Part shown: piece by piece, positions 27,535 through 36,472 of the stretch
How the letters are laid out: each line of letters opens with the position of its first letter
How positions within the stretch are numbered: position 1 is the stretch's first letter
Assembly: GCF_000954115.1 (NCBI RefSeq)
Contig: NZ_CP010797.1
Coordinates: forward strand, 5,022,001-5,086,000
From: Rhodococcus sp. B7740
Lineage (GTDB): Bacteria > Actinomycetota > Actinomycetes > Mycobacteriales > Mycobacteriaceae
Length of the DNA stretch: 64,000 bases
Direction of reading: 5' to 3'
Notes under the pieces: generated by a model
What the model was told of the DNA's origin: nothing
Database searches by the model: none
What the model saw: only the letters and a program-made list of their open reading frames with translations
Translations under genes and position numbers: made by a program

Positions 27535-28725
27535 TCAGCCGCCGAGGGCGTCGTCGACGGCTCTGGCGCTGAGCACCTGATCCAGCACCAGCGCGGCGCT
27601 ACCGATGACTCCGGAAAGGTCGCCATGGGTGGTGGCCTGAATGGTGAGGGCCTTGGTGGCCAGTGCGGTGGCGTTGCCGTAGACGGTTTCACGCAGCCCG
27701 GCGACGAAGATGTCGTAGGCGTTCGCCATGTCGCCGCCGATGATGAGTACCTCGGGGTTGAGCAGGTTCACGGCCCCGGCCAGGGTTTCGCCGATGTGGC
27801 GACCGCTGTCGCGGATGAGTCTGCGTGCCTCGGGGTCGCCGCTCACTGCGAGGTCGACGACGCCGCGGACGTGGCCGACTTCGCGGCCCTGTTCGTTGAG
27901 TGCGCGCACCAGTGCCCAGCCGCCTGCGATGGCTTCGAGGCAGCCGCTGTCGCCGCATCGGCAGGCGACACCTGCTGCAGCTGCGGTCTTGGTGTGGCCG
28001 AATTCGCCTGCAGCCCCGAGTGATCCGCGTTGCAGCGCGCCGCCTGCCACGATCCCGGCTCCGAGACCCGTCGAGGCCTTGACCAACAGGGCGTTCTGGA
28101 AGCGATCTCTGTTGTCGCGACGTTCGGCGAGGACCATCGCGTTGGCGTCGTTGTCGAGAAACACCGGAGCCGACGTCGTATCGGCGAAGAACGGGGCGAG
28201 CGGCACCCCGTCCCAGCCGTGCATGATCGGCGAGTCCAGGCTGCACCCTCGGTCGGTGTCGGCGGTGCCGGGGATGGACAGCCCGACCCCGAGGATGCGG
28301 TGGCCGGTTCGGTGCGATTCGTCGAGCAGTGCCTGCAGTCGCTTGGTGATCTGCGGCATCAGTTCGTCCGGGCCGACGCCGATCTCCTGGTCGACGGTGT
28401 CGCTCGCGAGCAACTCGCCGCCGAGGGTGAAGACGCCCAGCTGGGAGCGGCTGCGTCCGATCGCGGCGGCGAGCACGACTCCGGCGTCGATGTCGAACGA
28501 CAGTCTCGCCGGAGGCCTGCCGCCGGTCGAGTGCGTGTCCTCGGTTTCGATGACCAGGCCGAGGCCGGTGAGCGCGGCGACGCGGGACGCGACGGCAGAC
28601 CGTGACAGTCCGGTGATCCGGCCGAGCTCGGCCCGGGTACCAGCTTCTCCATCGCGGACCAGAGCGAAAACCTCGCCTGCCGTCGCAGGTGGAGCGCTCA
28701 GGCGCGGCATCGACATAGAAGCCAT
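27535..28725 (-). CDS. ROK-family transcriptional regulator
   Basis: A 396-residue protein with an N-terminal winged HTH (about residues 15–75: ELGRITGLSRSAVASRVAALTGLGLV) and a sugar-kinase-like ROK domain. The latter shows VGLSIPGTAD, FLDNDANAMVLAERR, a GLGAGIVAGG phosphate loop and the zinc motif GHTKTAAAAGVACRCGDSGCLE (CxCGxxGCxE). Members sense sugars or sugar phosphates and usually repress. It is divergent from edd/eda across 133 bp containing a dyad (28753–28800), so it probably controls the Entner–Doudoroff genes. The inducer could be gluconate or a phosphogluconate. That role is inference. Confidence 0.88.
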   Translation of the reverse strand: MASMSMPRLSAPPATAGEVFALVRDGEAGTRAELGRITGLSRSAVASRVAALTGLGLVIETEDTHSTGGRPPARLSFDIDAGVVLAAAIGRSRSQLGVFTLGGELLASDTVDQEIGVGPDELMPQITKRLQALLDESHRTGHRILGVGLSIPGTADTDRGCSLDSPIMHGWDGVPLAPFFADTTSAPVFLDNDANAMVLAERRDNRDRFQNALLVKASTGLGAGIVAGGALQRGSLGAAGEFGHTKTAAAAGVACRCGDSGCLEAIAGGWALVRALNEQGREVGHVRGVVDLAVSGDPEARRLIRDSGRHIGETLAGAVNLLNPEVLIIGGDMANAYDIFVAGLRETVYGNATALATKALTIQATTHGDLSGVIGSAALVLDQVLSARAVDDALGG

Positions 28726-28752
28726 TCAACCAACTGGCAACTTCTACGGCAA

Positions 28753-28800
28753 CAACCCAAGAAGTGCCACTTATAACTTCGAAAAGCATAAGTTGGGTTG
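28753..28800. promoter_or_regulatory. Putative ROK operator between the regulator and edd
   Basis: Nested dyads: CAACCCA (28753–28759) with TGGGTTG (28794–28800), and ACTTAT (28769–28774) with ATAAGT (28788–28793). The right half reads ATAAGTTGGGTTG. The left half has the same two blocks separated by nine extra bases. The AT-rich centre is unlike the surrounding DNA. Its position between divergent starts suits control of both genes. Confidence 0.5.
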
Positions 28801-28858
28801 TCGATCGACCTAAGCGGCCTTAAGGTGAGTGATGAGAGACCGAACATCGGAGATACTC

Positions 28859-30682
28859 ATGGACACACTTCATCCGGTCCTGCGGCAGGTCACCGACCGC
28901 ATCGCAGACCGTAGCCAGTCCGCTCGCGCCGCCTACCTCGCTCGAATCGACGCCGCAGGAGATCGAGGCCCCGCCCGTGGCCGCCTCGCCTGCGCCAACA
29001 TCGCCCACGGTTTCGCCGCCTCCGGCAAGGCCGACAAACAAGCATTGCGCGGCATGGTCAAGCCCAACATCGCCATCGTCTCGGCGTACAACGACATGCT
29101 CTCGGCGCACAAGCCGTTCGAGAACTACCCCGCCGTGCTGAAGAAGTCCGTCATCGATGCCGGCGGCATCGCGCAGTTCGCCGGGGGAGTCCCCGCCATG
29201 TGCGACGGCATCACCCAGGGCCGCGACGGCATGCAGCTCTCGCTCTTCAGCCGAGACATCATCGCAATGTCGACGGCAATTGCGTTGTCCCACGACATGT
29301 TCGACGCCACCCTGATGCTCGGGGTGTGCGACAAGATCGTCCCCGGAATGCTCATCGGTGCACTGAGTTTCGGCCATCTTCCCGCGGTGTTCGTGCCCGC
29401 CGGTCCGATGACGTCCGGACTTCCCAACGGGGAGAAGGCAAAAGCGCGTCAGCTCTACGCCGAGGGCAAGGTGGGCCGTGAGGCTCTGCTCGACGCCGAG
29501 GCCGCGTCGTATCACGGCAGTGGTACCTGCACCTTCTTCGGAACGGCCAATTCCAATCAGCTGCTGATGGAGGTCATGGGTCTGCATCTGCCGGGATCGT
29601 CGTTCGTCAACCCCGGAACTGCGATGCGCGACGCATTGACCCGCGAGGCCGCGCACGTCGTCACCGGCCTGACGTCGCTCGGTGACAACTACACGCCGGT
29701 GGGTGAGGTCGTGGACGTCAAGTCGATCGTCAACGGCTGCGTCGCGTTGCTCGCCACCGGTGGTTCGACCAATCACACGATGCACCTCGTCGCCATCGCC
29801 AAGGCCGCCGGCATCACGCTGACCTGGCAGGACCTGTCCGATCTGTCGGCCGTCGTGCCGCTGATGGCCAGGATTTACCCGAACGGCAAGGCCGACGTCA
29901 ATCACTTCCACGCAGCAGGCGGCCTCGGATTCGTCATCGGATCTCTGCTCGACGCCGGGTTGATGCACGAGGACGTGAAAACCGTTGCTGGGCAGGGCCT
30001 GCGACGCTACACACAGGAACCGAAGCTCGACGGCGACGGAGTGATGTGGCAGGACGGAACTCGAATCAGTCATGACGCCACCGTCTTACGCGGTGCAACC
30101 GAGCCGTTCAGTGCCGACGGAGGGCTGAAGATGTTGACCGGTCCGATCGGCAAAAGCGTCATCAAGACCTCTGCGGTGGCACCGGAACATCGTGTGGTCA
30201 GCGGTCCGGCTCGGGTGTTCGACGACCAAGCCGACTTCCTGGCAGCGTTCGATGCAGGATTGCTCGACACCGATTTCGTTGCGGTGCTGCGGTACCAGGG
30301 ACCGCAGGCCAACGGCATGCCAGAACTCCACAAGCTCACCCCCGCGTTGGGTATCCTGCAGGACCGCGGCCGGTCCGTCGCGCTGATCACCGACGGCCGG
30401 ATGTCCGGAGCTTCCGGAAAAGTGCCTGCGGCAATTCATCTCACACCCGAGGCGGCGAGCGGTGGACCGATAGCGAAGATCCTCGACGGTGACGTGATCA
30501 CCGTGGATTCTCTCGGTGGCACATTGTCGATCGACGTTCCGCTCGACGAGTTCGAAGCCCGACCGGTCACCGGTCGAGTGTTGGACGCAGACGAGTGGTC
30601 GAGCACCGGCCGTGACCTGTTCTCCGGGATGCGTGCTCTCGTCGGTCCGGCAGACGAGGGTGCGATGTTCGTGATGCGTTGA
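28859..30682 (+). CDS. edd: Phosphogluconate dehydratase (Entner–Doudoroff)
   Basis: [4Fe-4S] dehydratase that converts 6-phosphogluconate to 2-keto-3-deoxy-6-phosphogluconate. It has 607 residues, close to E. coli Edd. IlvD/Edd signatures are present: [61 protein letters not shown] and [19 protein letters not shown]. The cluster cysteines lie in the first three. ATG 28859 is preferred over the GTG/ATG near 28829 because GGAG lies eight bases upstream and the length fits. eda follows 32 bp later. Together they form a complete ED shunt below 6-phosphogluconate. Confidence 0.94.
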   Translation: MDTLHPVLRQVTDRIADRSQSARAAYLARIDAAGDRGPARGRLACANIAHGFAASGKADKQALRGMVKPNIAIVSAYNDMLSAHKPFENYPAVLKKSVIDAGGIAQFAGGVPAMCDGITQGRDGMQLSLFSRDIIAMSTAIALSHDMFDATLMLGVCDKIVPGMLIGALSFGHLPAVFVPAGPMTSGLPNGEKAKARQLYAEGKVGREALLDAEAASYHGSGTCTFFGTANSNQLLMEVMGLHLPGSSFVNPGTAMRDALTREAAHVVTGLTSLGDNYTPVGEVVDVKSIVNGCVALLATGGSTNHTMHLVAIAKAAGITLTWQDLSDLSAVVPLMARIYPNGKADVNHFHAAGGLGFVIGSLLDAGLMHEDVKTVAGQGLRRYTQEPKLDGDGVMWQDGTRISHDATVLRGATEPFSADGGLKMLTGPIGKSVIKTSAVAPEHRVVSGPARVFDDQADFLAAFDAGLLDTDFVAVLRYQGPQANGMPELHKLTPALGILQDRGRSVALITDGRMSGASGKVPAAIHLTPEAASGGPIAKILDGDVITVDSLGGTLSIDVPLDEFEARPVTGRVLDADEWSSTGRDLFSGMRALVGPADEGAMFVMR

Positions 30683-30714
30683 CCCGAGAACCCGATTCGA
30701 GAGAAAGTAAGACC

Positions 30715-31344
30715 GTGACTGCATCCTTGCTCGACCGTGTACCCGTCATTCCCGTCGTCGTCATCGACGATCTCGACCATGCCGTTCCGATCGCTCGCGC
30801 TCTGGTGGCGGGCGGAGTGCCCGTCATCGAGTTGACTCTGCGGACACCGGTGGCGCTCGATGCCATCGAGCGCATCGCCGCCGAGGTTCCCGACATCCTC
30901 ATCGGTGCCGGCACGATCATCACTCCCGGCCAGGCCAAGCAGGCCGCCGACGCGGGCGCACAGTTCCTGGTCTCGCCCGGCTGTACGCCTTCCCTGACGA
31001 AGGCCATGCGAGACACCGGACTACCCCACTTGCCCGGTGCCGCAACGGTGTCCGAGGTGCTCACTCTGCTCGAGGCCGGTTACACCGAGCTCAAGTTCTT
31101 CCCGGCCGAAGCATCCGGTGGCGCGAATTTCTTGAAGTCGATCCACTCGCCGATCCCGGCCGCACGCTTCTGCCCGACGGGTGGCATCTCGACCTCCAAT
31201 GCATCGAGCTACCTGGCGCTGCCGAACGTCGGCTGTGTGGGCGGATCGTGGCTCACTCCGGCTTCGGCCGTCGCGCAGGAGGATTGGGACGCCGTCACTC
31301 GGTTGGCCGAGGCCACCTCGACGCTGAAGATCGCCTCCCAGTAG
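30715..31344 (+). CDS. eda: KDPG aldolase
   Basis: Class I aldolase that splits 2-keto-3-deoxy-6-phosphogluconate into pyruvate and glyceraldehyde-3-phosphate. It has 209 residues. Family elements are PVVVIDDLDHAVPIARALVAGG, IELTLRTP (with the active-site Glu and Thr/Arg region), IGAGTIITPGQA, FLVSPG, and the Schiff-base lysine in YTELKFFPAE, followed by FCPTGGIS. GTG 30715 is chosen as it gives the normal N-terminus, with GAGA/AAG upstream. It is in an operon with edd. Confidence 0.94.
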   Translation: MTASLLDRVPVIPVVVIDDLDHAVPIARALVAGGVPVIELTLRTPVALDAIERIAAEVPDILIGAGTIITPGQAKQAADAGAQFLVSPGCTPSLTKAMRDTGLPHLPGAATVSEVLTLLEAGYTELKFFPAEASGGANFLKSIHSPIPAARFCPTGGISTSNASSYLALPNVGCVGGSWLTPASAVAQEDWDAVTRLAEATSTLKIASQ

Positions 31345-31363
31345 CGGTCCGCGGTGCGCGTGT

Positions 31364-32134
31364 TCATCCGCGGGTGACCGAGATACCGCCGTCGACGTAC
31401 AGCGTTGTGCCGTGGATCATCGCGGCTTTGTCCGATACCAGAAACAGAACGCCGTCGGCGATATCCTGCGGCTCGAGCACTGTGCCCGCGGGAGTTCCGG
31501 CCGTCATCGCGTCCAACACCTCTCGCGCGTCCTCGTTGCCCGGCGTGAGCGTCGCGCCGGGTGCGAGGGCGTTGACCCGCACGCCGCGTGGGCCGAACTC
31601 GGCAGCCCAACTGCGAGTGAGTTGCTCGTCGGCGGCCTTGGTAGCGGAGTACATCGCGGCGAACGGGCTCCCCATCGTGGCCATCCACGATCCGATGTTC
31701 ACGATGACACCACTGCCGCGCTCGGCCATGGCCGGGGCCAGCGCGCCGACGAGTACGTGCGGAGCCCGGACGTTGACGGCGAGCATCGCGTCGAGCTGGT
31801 CGTCGGGCAGGTCTGCGGTGGCGGTGGCCGGATAGATGCCGGCGTTGTTGACGAGAATGTCGACACGGCCGCCGAGAGCGTCGGTGGCGCGGGCCGCGAA
31901 TCCGCGGAGCTCCTGGTAGCTGCCCGAGAGATCGACGTCGACGAAGGCCGCAGTGCCGCCTGTCTCGGAAATGCTGTGCGCCAGGGCCTTGCCGCGCTCG
32001 GCGTCGCGGCCGCTGACGACCACCGATGCCCCCTGGGCGGCGAGGGTCAGCGCGATGGCAGCACCGATCCCACTGGTCGATCCGGTGACGACGGCTGTGC
32101 GTCCGAGGAGCTGCGGAGGAGTGGAAGAAGTCAT
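31364..32134 (-). CDS. SDR-family oxidoreductase
   Basis: A 256-residue classical short-chain dehydrogenase/reductase. The cofactor motif is TGSTSGIGAA (TGxxxGxG), with VSGRD after beta-strand 2 suggesting NADP(H). NNAG is present, and the catalytic Ser–Tyr–Lys are in GSWMA…MYSATKAA (YxxxK). The C-terminus has the usual VDGGISV. The substrate is unknown. It is divergent from the XRE/MmyB-type regulator 102 bp away, a pairing often seen for SDR genes, so that regulator probably controls it. It is convergent with eda. Confidence 0.9.
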   Translation of the reverse strand: MTSSTPPQLLGRTAVVTGSTSGIGAAIALTLAAQGASVVVSGRDAERGKALAHSISETGGTAAFVDVDLSGSYQELRGFAARATDALGGRVDILVNNAGIYPATATADLPDDQLDAMLAVNVRAPHVLVGALAPAMAERGSGVIVNIGSWMATMGSPFAAMYSATKAADEQLTRSWAAEFGPRGVRVNALAPGATLTPGNEDAREVLDAMTAGTPAGTVLEPQDIADGVLFLVSDKAAMIHGTTLYVDGGISVTRG

Positions 32135-32236
32135 GACGCCATGTCTACGGTCGGTCGAGGCAGGCAACCAGGCGTCGTTCTGCCTAGGTCTGTCATGACC
32201 AGGTTGCCGATCGCCCATGTCGCTACTGTGGGATTC

Positions 32237-33073
32237 GTGAACAAAGACAGGTCCGCCCTCAGCGCGTTTCTGCGTGATCGGCGTGACCGCATGACCCCGA
32301 TCGAGGCCGGGATTCGTACGTATCCCGGTGCCCGACGGGTGCCGGGGCTGCGGCGCGAAGAGCTGGCGGCTCTGGCCGGAGTGAGTCCGGATTACTACAG
32401 CAAACTCGAACAGGGTCGGCAGGCCAACGTGTCGAACGAGGTGCTGCTGGCAATCGCCGGTGCGTTGAAGCTCGACGATGTCGAGTCCGCGCATCTACTC
32501 GATCTCGCGTCCCCGGCGACGCCCACCGAGGATGCTGCGCAGGTACCGAATCCAGGTCTGCTCCAGGTCATGAAGGCGCTCGACCATGTGCCGGTGATCC
32601 TGCTCGGGCGCAGCGGGGCCGTCCTGGCCAGCAACTCGCTGGTCCGATCGGTATTGAGTCTGCAACCGTCCGCTGACCAGTCGTTGTTCCACTATCTGTT
32701 TCGCAACCCCATCGCCCGCGAGCGAATCGTCAATTGGTCGCAGTTCGCGGCAGCATCGGTCGCGGGGTTGCGCCGTGACCTCGCTCGTCGACCGGGGGAT
32801 CGCGCGCTCATCGCCTTGATCGCCGAATTACGTTCCGCAGAGCCATGTTTCGAGCAGTGGTGGAGCGATCACGAGGTTCGCGAATTCGAGCGCGCAACCA
32901 AGATCATCCAGCATCCGGCGGCGGGAACCCTCGAATTCGGTATCGAGTTTCTGACCTCGCCCAGCGAGCCGGATCAGAGTCTCATCGTCTACACGGTCGA
33001 GGACGGGTCGAGCACTGCCGAGATTCTGCCGATCTTGGCGAGTTGGGACCCGAGTTCGGCGATCCGCACTTGA
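32237..33073 (+). CDS. XRE-family regulator with MmyB-like ligand-binding domain
   Basis: A 278-residue protein. Residues ~1–80 are an XRE helix-turn-helix (GLRREELAALAGVSPDYYSKLEQGR), typical of the group with an R-R-E-E-L motif. Residues ~105–275 match the MmyB-like domain (PVILLGRSGAVLASN; FRNPIARERIVNWSQFAAASVAGLRRD; WWSDHEVRE), thought to bind fatty acids. Starts at GTG 32237 or ATG 32194 are possible. GTG gives the common N-terminus for the family. It is divergent from the SDR gene, its likely target, and ends in a strong terminator. Confidence 0.87.
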   Translation: MNKDRSALSAFLRDRRDRMTPIEAGIRTYPGARRVPGLRREELAALAGVSPDYYSKLEQGRQANVSNEVLLAIAGALKLDDVESAHLLDLASPATPTEDAAQVPNPGLLQVMKALDHVPVILLGRSGAVLASNSLVRSVLSLQPSADQSLFHYLFRNPIARERIVNWSQFAAASVAGLRRDLARRPGDRALIALIAELRSAEPCFEQWWSDHEVREFERATKIIQHPAAGTLEFGIEFLTSPSEPDQSLIVYTVEDGSSTAEILPILASWDPSSAIRT

Positions 33074-33096
33074 CCTCGAGATAACTCGAGGTTTTA
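33073..33096 (+). terminator. Rho-independent terminator after the XRE regulator
   Basis: ACCTCGAG-ataa-CTCGAGGT (8-bp perfect stem, 4-base loop) followed by TTTAG. It overlaps the stop codon of the regulator and isolates the downstream F420-type oxidoreductase gene. Confidence 0.8.
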
Positions 33097-33107
33097 GCGT
33101 CGCCTGC

Positions 33108-33902
33108 ATGGACACACTCGGTCTCGGCAGACTCGGCATTTCCATCGACGTATCGCCGTCGTACCTCGACGACGCACGCGAGTTGGAATCACTCGGATTC
33201 ACCTCGGTCTGGTTGCCGGGCGGGCAGCTCGATCGGCTCGGCAGGTTGGCCGATCTGGTCCACGCGACCGAGAAGGCGACCATCGTTCCGGGGATCGTGC
33301 CGGTCGATGTGTACTCACCTGCACAGACCGGTGAGCTGTTCGACGAGCTCTCGGGCACCGGTCGATTCGTTGTCGGCCTCGGTGGGCCGCAGAGTGCTCG
33401 GCCTTTGGCCGGGTTGAGGAAGTACCTCGACGAGCTCGAGGTGCCCGCCGATCACCTTCTGCTCGCGGCGCTCGGTCCGAAGAAGTTGGAGATGGCGCGG
33501 GACCGCGCTGCCGGCGCAATCGCGTTGCTGGTGACGCCGGAGTGGACGGCGCAGGCGCGCGGTGCACTCGGTGGGTCGACGTTGGTGGTCGACCAGTTCG
33601 TCGTGGTCGAGTCCGACCCGGATCGGGCGCGTGCTGCAGCTCGGCAGCCGCTGAGCTTTCTTGCCACTGTTCCCGGCTATCGGCAGAACTTCCTGCCGAT
33701 GGGCTTCGCCGAGGCCGACGTCGACCAGCTCAGCGACCGATTGATCGACGGCCTGGTGATGTGGGGGAGTATCGAGACGATCGCTTCGCGGGTGGCGGAG
33801 CACCACGAGGCGGGAGCGGATCACGTCGTTCTTGCACCCCTCGGCGCTTCCAGTATCGACGCTGGCCGGGCACTGTCCGAGCTGGTGGTGTCGTCAAAGT
33901 AG
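33108..33902 (+). CDS. LLM-class (probably F420-dependent) oxidoreductase
   Basis: A 264-residue luciferase-like monooxygenase-family protein: LGRLGISIDVSPSYLDDARELESLGFTSVWLPGGQ, then PGIVPVDVYSP, RFVVGLGGPQS and a C-terminal HHEAGADHVVLAPLG. It resembles the short actinobacterial subgroup assigned to coenzyme F420 rather than FMN. The substrate is unknown. It is 12 bp upstream of ychF on the same strand, so it may be co-transcribed with it. Cofactor preference is inferred from family membership only. Confidence 0.82.
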   Translation: MDTLGLGRLGISIDVSPSYLDDARELESLGFTSVWLPGGQLDRLGRLADLVHATEKATIVPGIVPVDVYSPAQTGELFDELSGTGRFVVGLGGPQSARPLAGLRKYLDELEVPADHLLLAALGPKKLEMARDRAAGAIALLVTPEWTAQARGALGGSTLVVDQFVVVESDPDRARAAARQPLSFLATVPGYRQNFLPMGFAEADVDQLSDRLIDGLVMWGSIETIASRVAEHHEAGADHVVLAPLGASSIDAGRALSELVVSSK

Positions 33903-33914
33903 ACTCCATAGACC

Positions 33915-34994
33915 GTGAGCCTCACCCTCGGAATCGTCGGACTGCCCAACGTCGGCAAGTCCACCCTCTTCAATGCACTGACCAACAACGATGTGCTGGC
34001 CGCGAACTATCCGTTCGCCACCATCGAGCCCAACGTCGGAGTGGTCGCGCTGCCGGATCCCCGGCTCGAGAAGCTGGCCGAGGTGTTCGGTTCGGAGAAG
34101 CTCGTGCCCGCGCTGGTGTCGTTCGTCGACATCGCAGGCATCGTCAAGGGTGCGTCCGAGGGCGCAGGCCTGGGCAACAAGTTCCTCGCCAACATTCGTG
34201 AGGCCGACGCCATCTGCCAGGTCGTTCGTGTCTTCGCCGACGACGACGTGGTGCACGTCGACGGTCGCGTCGACCCGACCGCAGACATCGAGGTCATCGA
34301 AACCGAACTCGCGATCGCCGATCTGCAGACCCTCGAGAAGGCCATCCCGCGCCTCGAGAAAGAGGTGCGGATCAAGAAGGATCGCAAGCCTGCTCTAGAC
34401 GCGGCGCTGGCAGCACAGGCCGTGCTGAACGACGGCAAGACGCTGTTCTCGGCCAAGGCGAAGCTGGACTTCGAGCTGCTCGGTGAATTCCAGCTGCTCA
34501 CCACCAAGCCGTTCCTGTACGTCTTCAACGCCGACGAGTCGGTGCTCACCGACGATGCGAAGATCGGCGAACTGGCTCGCCTCGTTGCCCCCGCCGATGC
34601 GGTGTTCCTCGACGCGAAGATCGAATCCGAGTTGCTCGAACTCGACAAGGAATCGGCAGCCGAACTGCTCGAATCCGTCGGACAGACCGAGCCCGGTCTC
34701 GATGCGTTGGCACGTGCAGGCTTCCACACCCTCGGCCTGCAGACCTACCTGACCGCTGGCCCGAAAGAGGCTCGCGCGTGGACAATTCATCGGGGTGACA
34801 CCGCACCCCAGGCTGCGGGCGTCATTCACACCGACTTCGAGCGCGGCTTCATCAAGGCCGAAATCGTCTCCTACGAGGACCTCATCGCCGCGGGTTCCAT
34901 GGCCTCGGCCAAGGCCGCAGGCAAGGTACGCATCGAAGGCAAGGACTACGTCATGGCCGACGGCGATGTAGTGGAGTTCCGCTTCAACGTCTAG
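33915..34994 (+). CDS. ychF: Redox-regulated ATPase YchF (OLA1-like)
   Basis: 359-residue P-loop protein of the Obg-related YchF/OLA1 group, which binds ribosomes and prefers ATP. The G1 motif is GLPNVGKST (residues ~7–15). G3-region DIAGIVKGASEGAGLGNKFL, coiled-coil insert and FNADES follow, and the C-terminal TGS domain ends VMADGDVVEFRFNV. GTG start, with the N-terminus SLTLGIVGLPNVGKS exactly that of the family. Its position after ispH/DUF6542 in mycobacteria is here interrupted by about 17 kb of other genes. Confidence 0.95.
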   Translation: MSLTLGIVGLPNVGKSTLFNALTNNDVLAANYPFATIEPNVGVVALPDPRLEKLAEVFGSEKLVPALVSFVDIAGIVKGASEGAGLGNKFLANIREADAICQVVRVFADDDVVHVDGRVDPTADIEVIETELAIADLQTLEKAIPRLEKEVRIKKDRKPALDAALAAQAVLNDGKTLFSAKAKLDFELLGEFQLLTTKPFLYVFNADESVLTDDAKIGELARLVAPADAVFLDAKIESELLELDKESAAELLESVGQTEPGLDALARAGFHTLGLQTYLTAGPKEARAWTIHRGDTAPQAAGVIHTDFERGFIKAEIVSYEDLIAAGSMASAKAAGKVRIEGKDYVMADGDVVEFRFNV

Positions 34995-35010
34995 TCGCCG
35001 AATTGCAGAA

Positions 35011-35095
35011 TCGGCGGCGCTTTACCGCCGAGTGTCAGATATTGTTACCGCGGTGGTACGCGCCACCGACTGCGCTTCCACGTGGCAACCACGTG
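35011..35095. promoter_or_regulatory. Three consecutive dyads between ychF and the DUF1801 gene
   Basis: TCGGCGG–loop–CCGCCGA at 35011–35031 is probably the ychF terminator, though no T-run follows. Next come CGGTGG–tacgcg–CCACCG (35051–35068) and CACGTGG-caa-CCACGTG (35079–35095), the latter looking like a regulator site. The rest of 34995–35208 holds no gene I recognise. Confidence 0.45.
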
Positions 35096-35208
35096 AATCA
35101 TCGAGGAGAGGCCTGACCAGCTCAGGACATGTCCGGATGGGGTGCGGCGCAGAAATGCGCCTCCTTCATTGTGCCGATGCCCGACATCGGTTGGCGAAAG
35201 GACATGAC

Positions 35209-35562
35209 ATGTCGTCGAAGGACGAAAAGAACCTCGCTCAGGTGATCGAGAAGATCTCGAAGATGGACGAACCGCGGCGTTCGGTCATGCAGCGTGTGCA
35301 CGACATCATCGTGTCCGCGGCACCCACTTTGAAGCCGCGAATCTGGTACGGAATGCCCGCCTATGCGAAGTCGGCGAGCACACCGGCGCTGGTGACGCTG
35401 CGCAACGACGATCGACTGAATCTGGCCATCACCGAGAAGGCGGTGTTCCGCGCTGCCGGTGGCGCGGACGGAGAGTTGATGCCTGCGGCGTGGTTCTTCG
35501 AGACCGTGGACGAGGGCACGGCGCAGCGCATCGCCGAGATCGTCCGTTCGGTCGTCGACTGA
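35209..35562 (+). CDS. DUF1801 / YdhG-like small protein
   Basis: A 117-residue protein of the DUF1801 family (structurally like the iron chaperone frataxin/YdhG group; the function is not established). Typical features are KPRIWYGMPAYAK and LRNDDRLNLAITEKAVFRA, with an FFETVDEGTAQRIAEIVRS end. ATG 35209 is chosen over upstream in-frame codons because AAAGG lies ~7 bases before it. It has its own 215-bp leader containing dyad symmetries, so it is probably a separate transcription unit. Confidence 0.75.
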   Translation: MSSKDEKNLAQVIEKISKMDEPRRSVMQRVHDIIVSAAPTLKPRIWYGMPAYAKSASTPALVTLRNDDRLNLAITEKAVFRAAGGADGELMPAAWFFETVDEGTAQRIAEIVRSVVD

Positions 35563-35826
35563 GCTTGTTCGGTCGACCGCGGATCCGGTCGGGACGGCGG
35601 CGCTCGGAGGACTACCCGAGGCGGTCGCCGTTGCCCGACGTGAGTTCATCCGTGACCCCTCGTCCACCAAATCTACGACAACCGAGTTGTGGTGCGAGTG
35701 ATAGCAATTGCTCATCGCAGGGACGCCTATCGGTGATCAATGCGGCACGTTCTGCGAGTGGGCGTCGTCGTCTGCGCCGCCCAATGATGTTGACTACGCT
35801 TCGAATCGGACGATAGGAGAACGTGA

Positions 35827-36444
35827 ATGGGTCTGCAGGAACTCGAAGCCTTGGTGCACCGAACGGCCACTGCTGGGGAACCTTTCGAGCGTGGAGCCGA
35901 TGAGGCGGAGCAGGCATACTTGTCTTCGCTTGCGACACGGGAGAGTACGAAGCTGATCTGTGAGGTCGGGTTCAATGCCGGCTTCTCGAGTTGGGCGTTC
36001 CTCGACGCATCGCCCGATACGACCGTCGTGTCCTTCGACCTGGCCGCCTATGCCTACAGCGACGCCGCGAAAGCACATATCGACGAACACTTTCCGGGCC
36101 GGCACACCCTGATCCGGGGCGACTCGCACACCACCATCGCGGCCTATGCGAAGGAACATCCGGACGTACGGTTCGACGTCATCTTCATCGACGGCGACCA
36201 TTCGGTGGAAGGTGCTCGCGCAGACCTCGACGATCTCCGTCCACTCGCCACCGCGGACTCGATCGTGATCATGGACGACATCACCCCGTGGCTCTGGTTC
36301 GGCGAAGGTCCCACTCAGGCATGGCAGGAAGCCGTCGATGCGGGCCGGATTCTGCACACGCAGTACTTCCGCGACGGCGAACCGGTCGATGCGGTGACAC
36401 CTCCGGCTGCCCGCGCCTGGGCCGAGGGGCGCTACCCCTTCTGA
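35827..36444 (+). CDS. Class I SAM-dependent methyltransferase
   Basis: A 205-residue methyltransferase (Methyltransf_24-like). SAM-binding motif I is CEVGFNAGFSSWAFL (ExGxxxGxS), the acidic residue after strand 2 is in VVSFDLAAYAY, and FDVIFIDGDHSVEGARADLDDL is the characteristic DGxHxxxxxxxDL motif, which in relatives binds a divalent metal. AGGAGA precedes the ATG. It is convergent with a pyruvyl transferase/GT2 pair, so a sugar or glycan substrate is plausible but unproven. The 264 bp before it show no gene. Confidence 0.85.
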   Translation: MGLQELEALVHRTATAGEPFERGADEAEQAYLSSLATRESTKLICEVGFNAGFSSWAFLDASPDTTVVSFDLAAYAYSDAAKAHIDEHFPGRHTLIRGDSHTTIAAYAKEHPDVRFDVIFIDGDHSVEGARADLDDLRPLATADSIVIMDDITPWLWFGEGPTQAWQEAVDAGRILHTQYFRDGEPVDAVTPPAARAWAEGRYPF

Positions 36445-36472
36445 ACCTCCGCGCGGGGTCGAGCAGCGTTTC

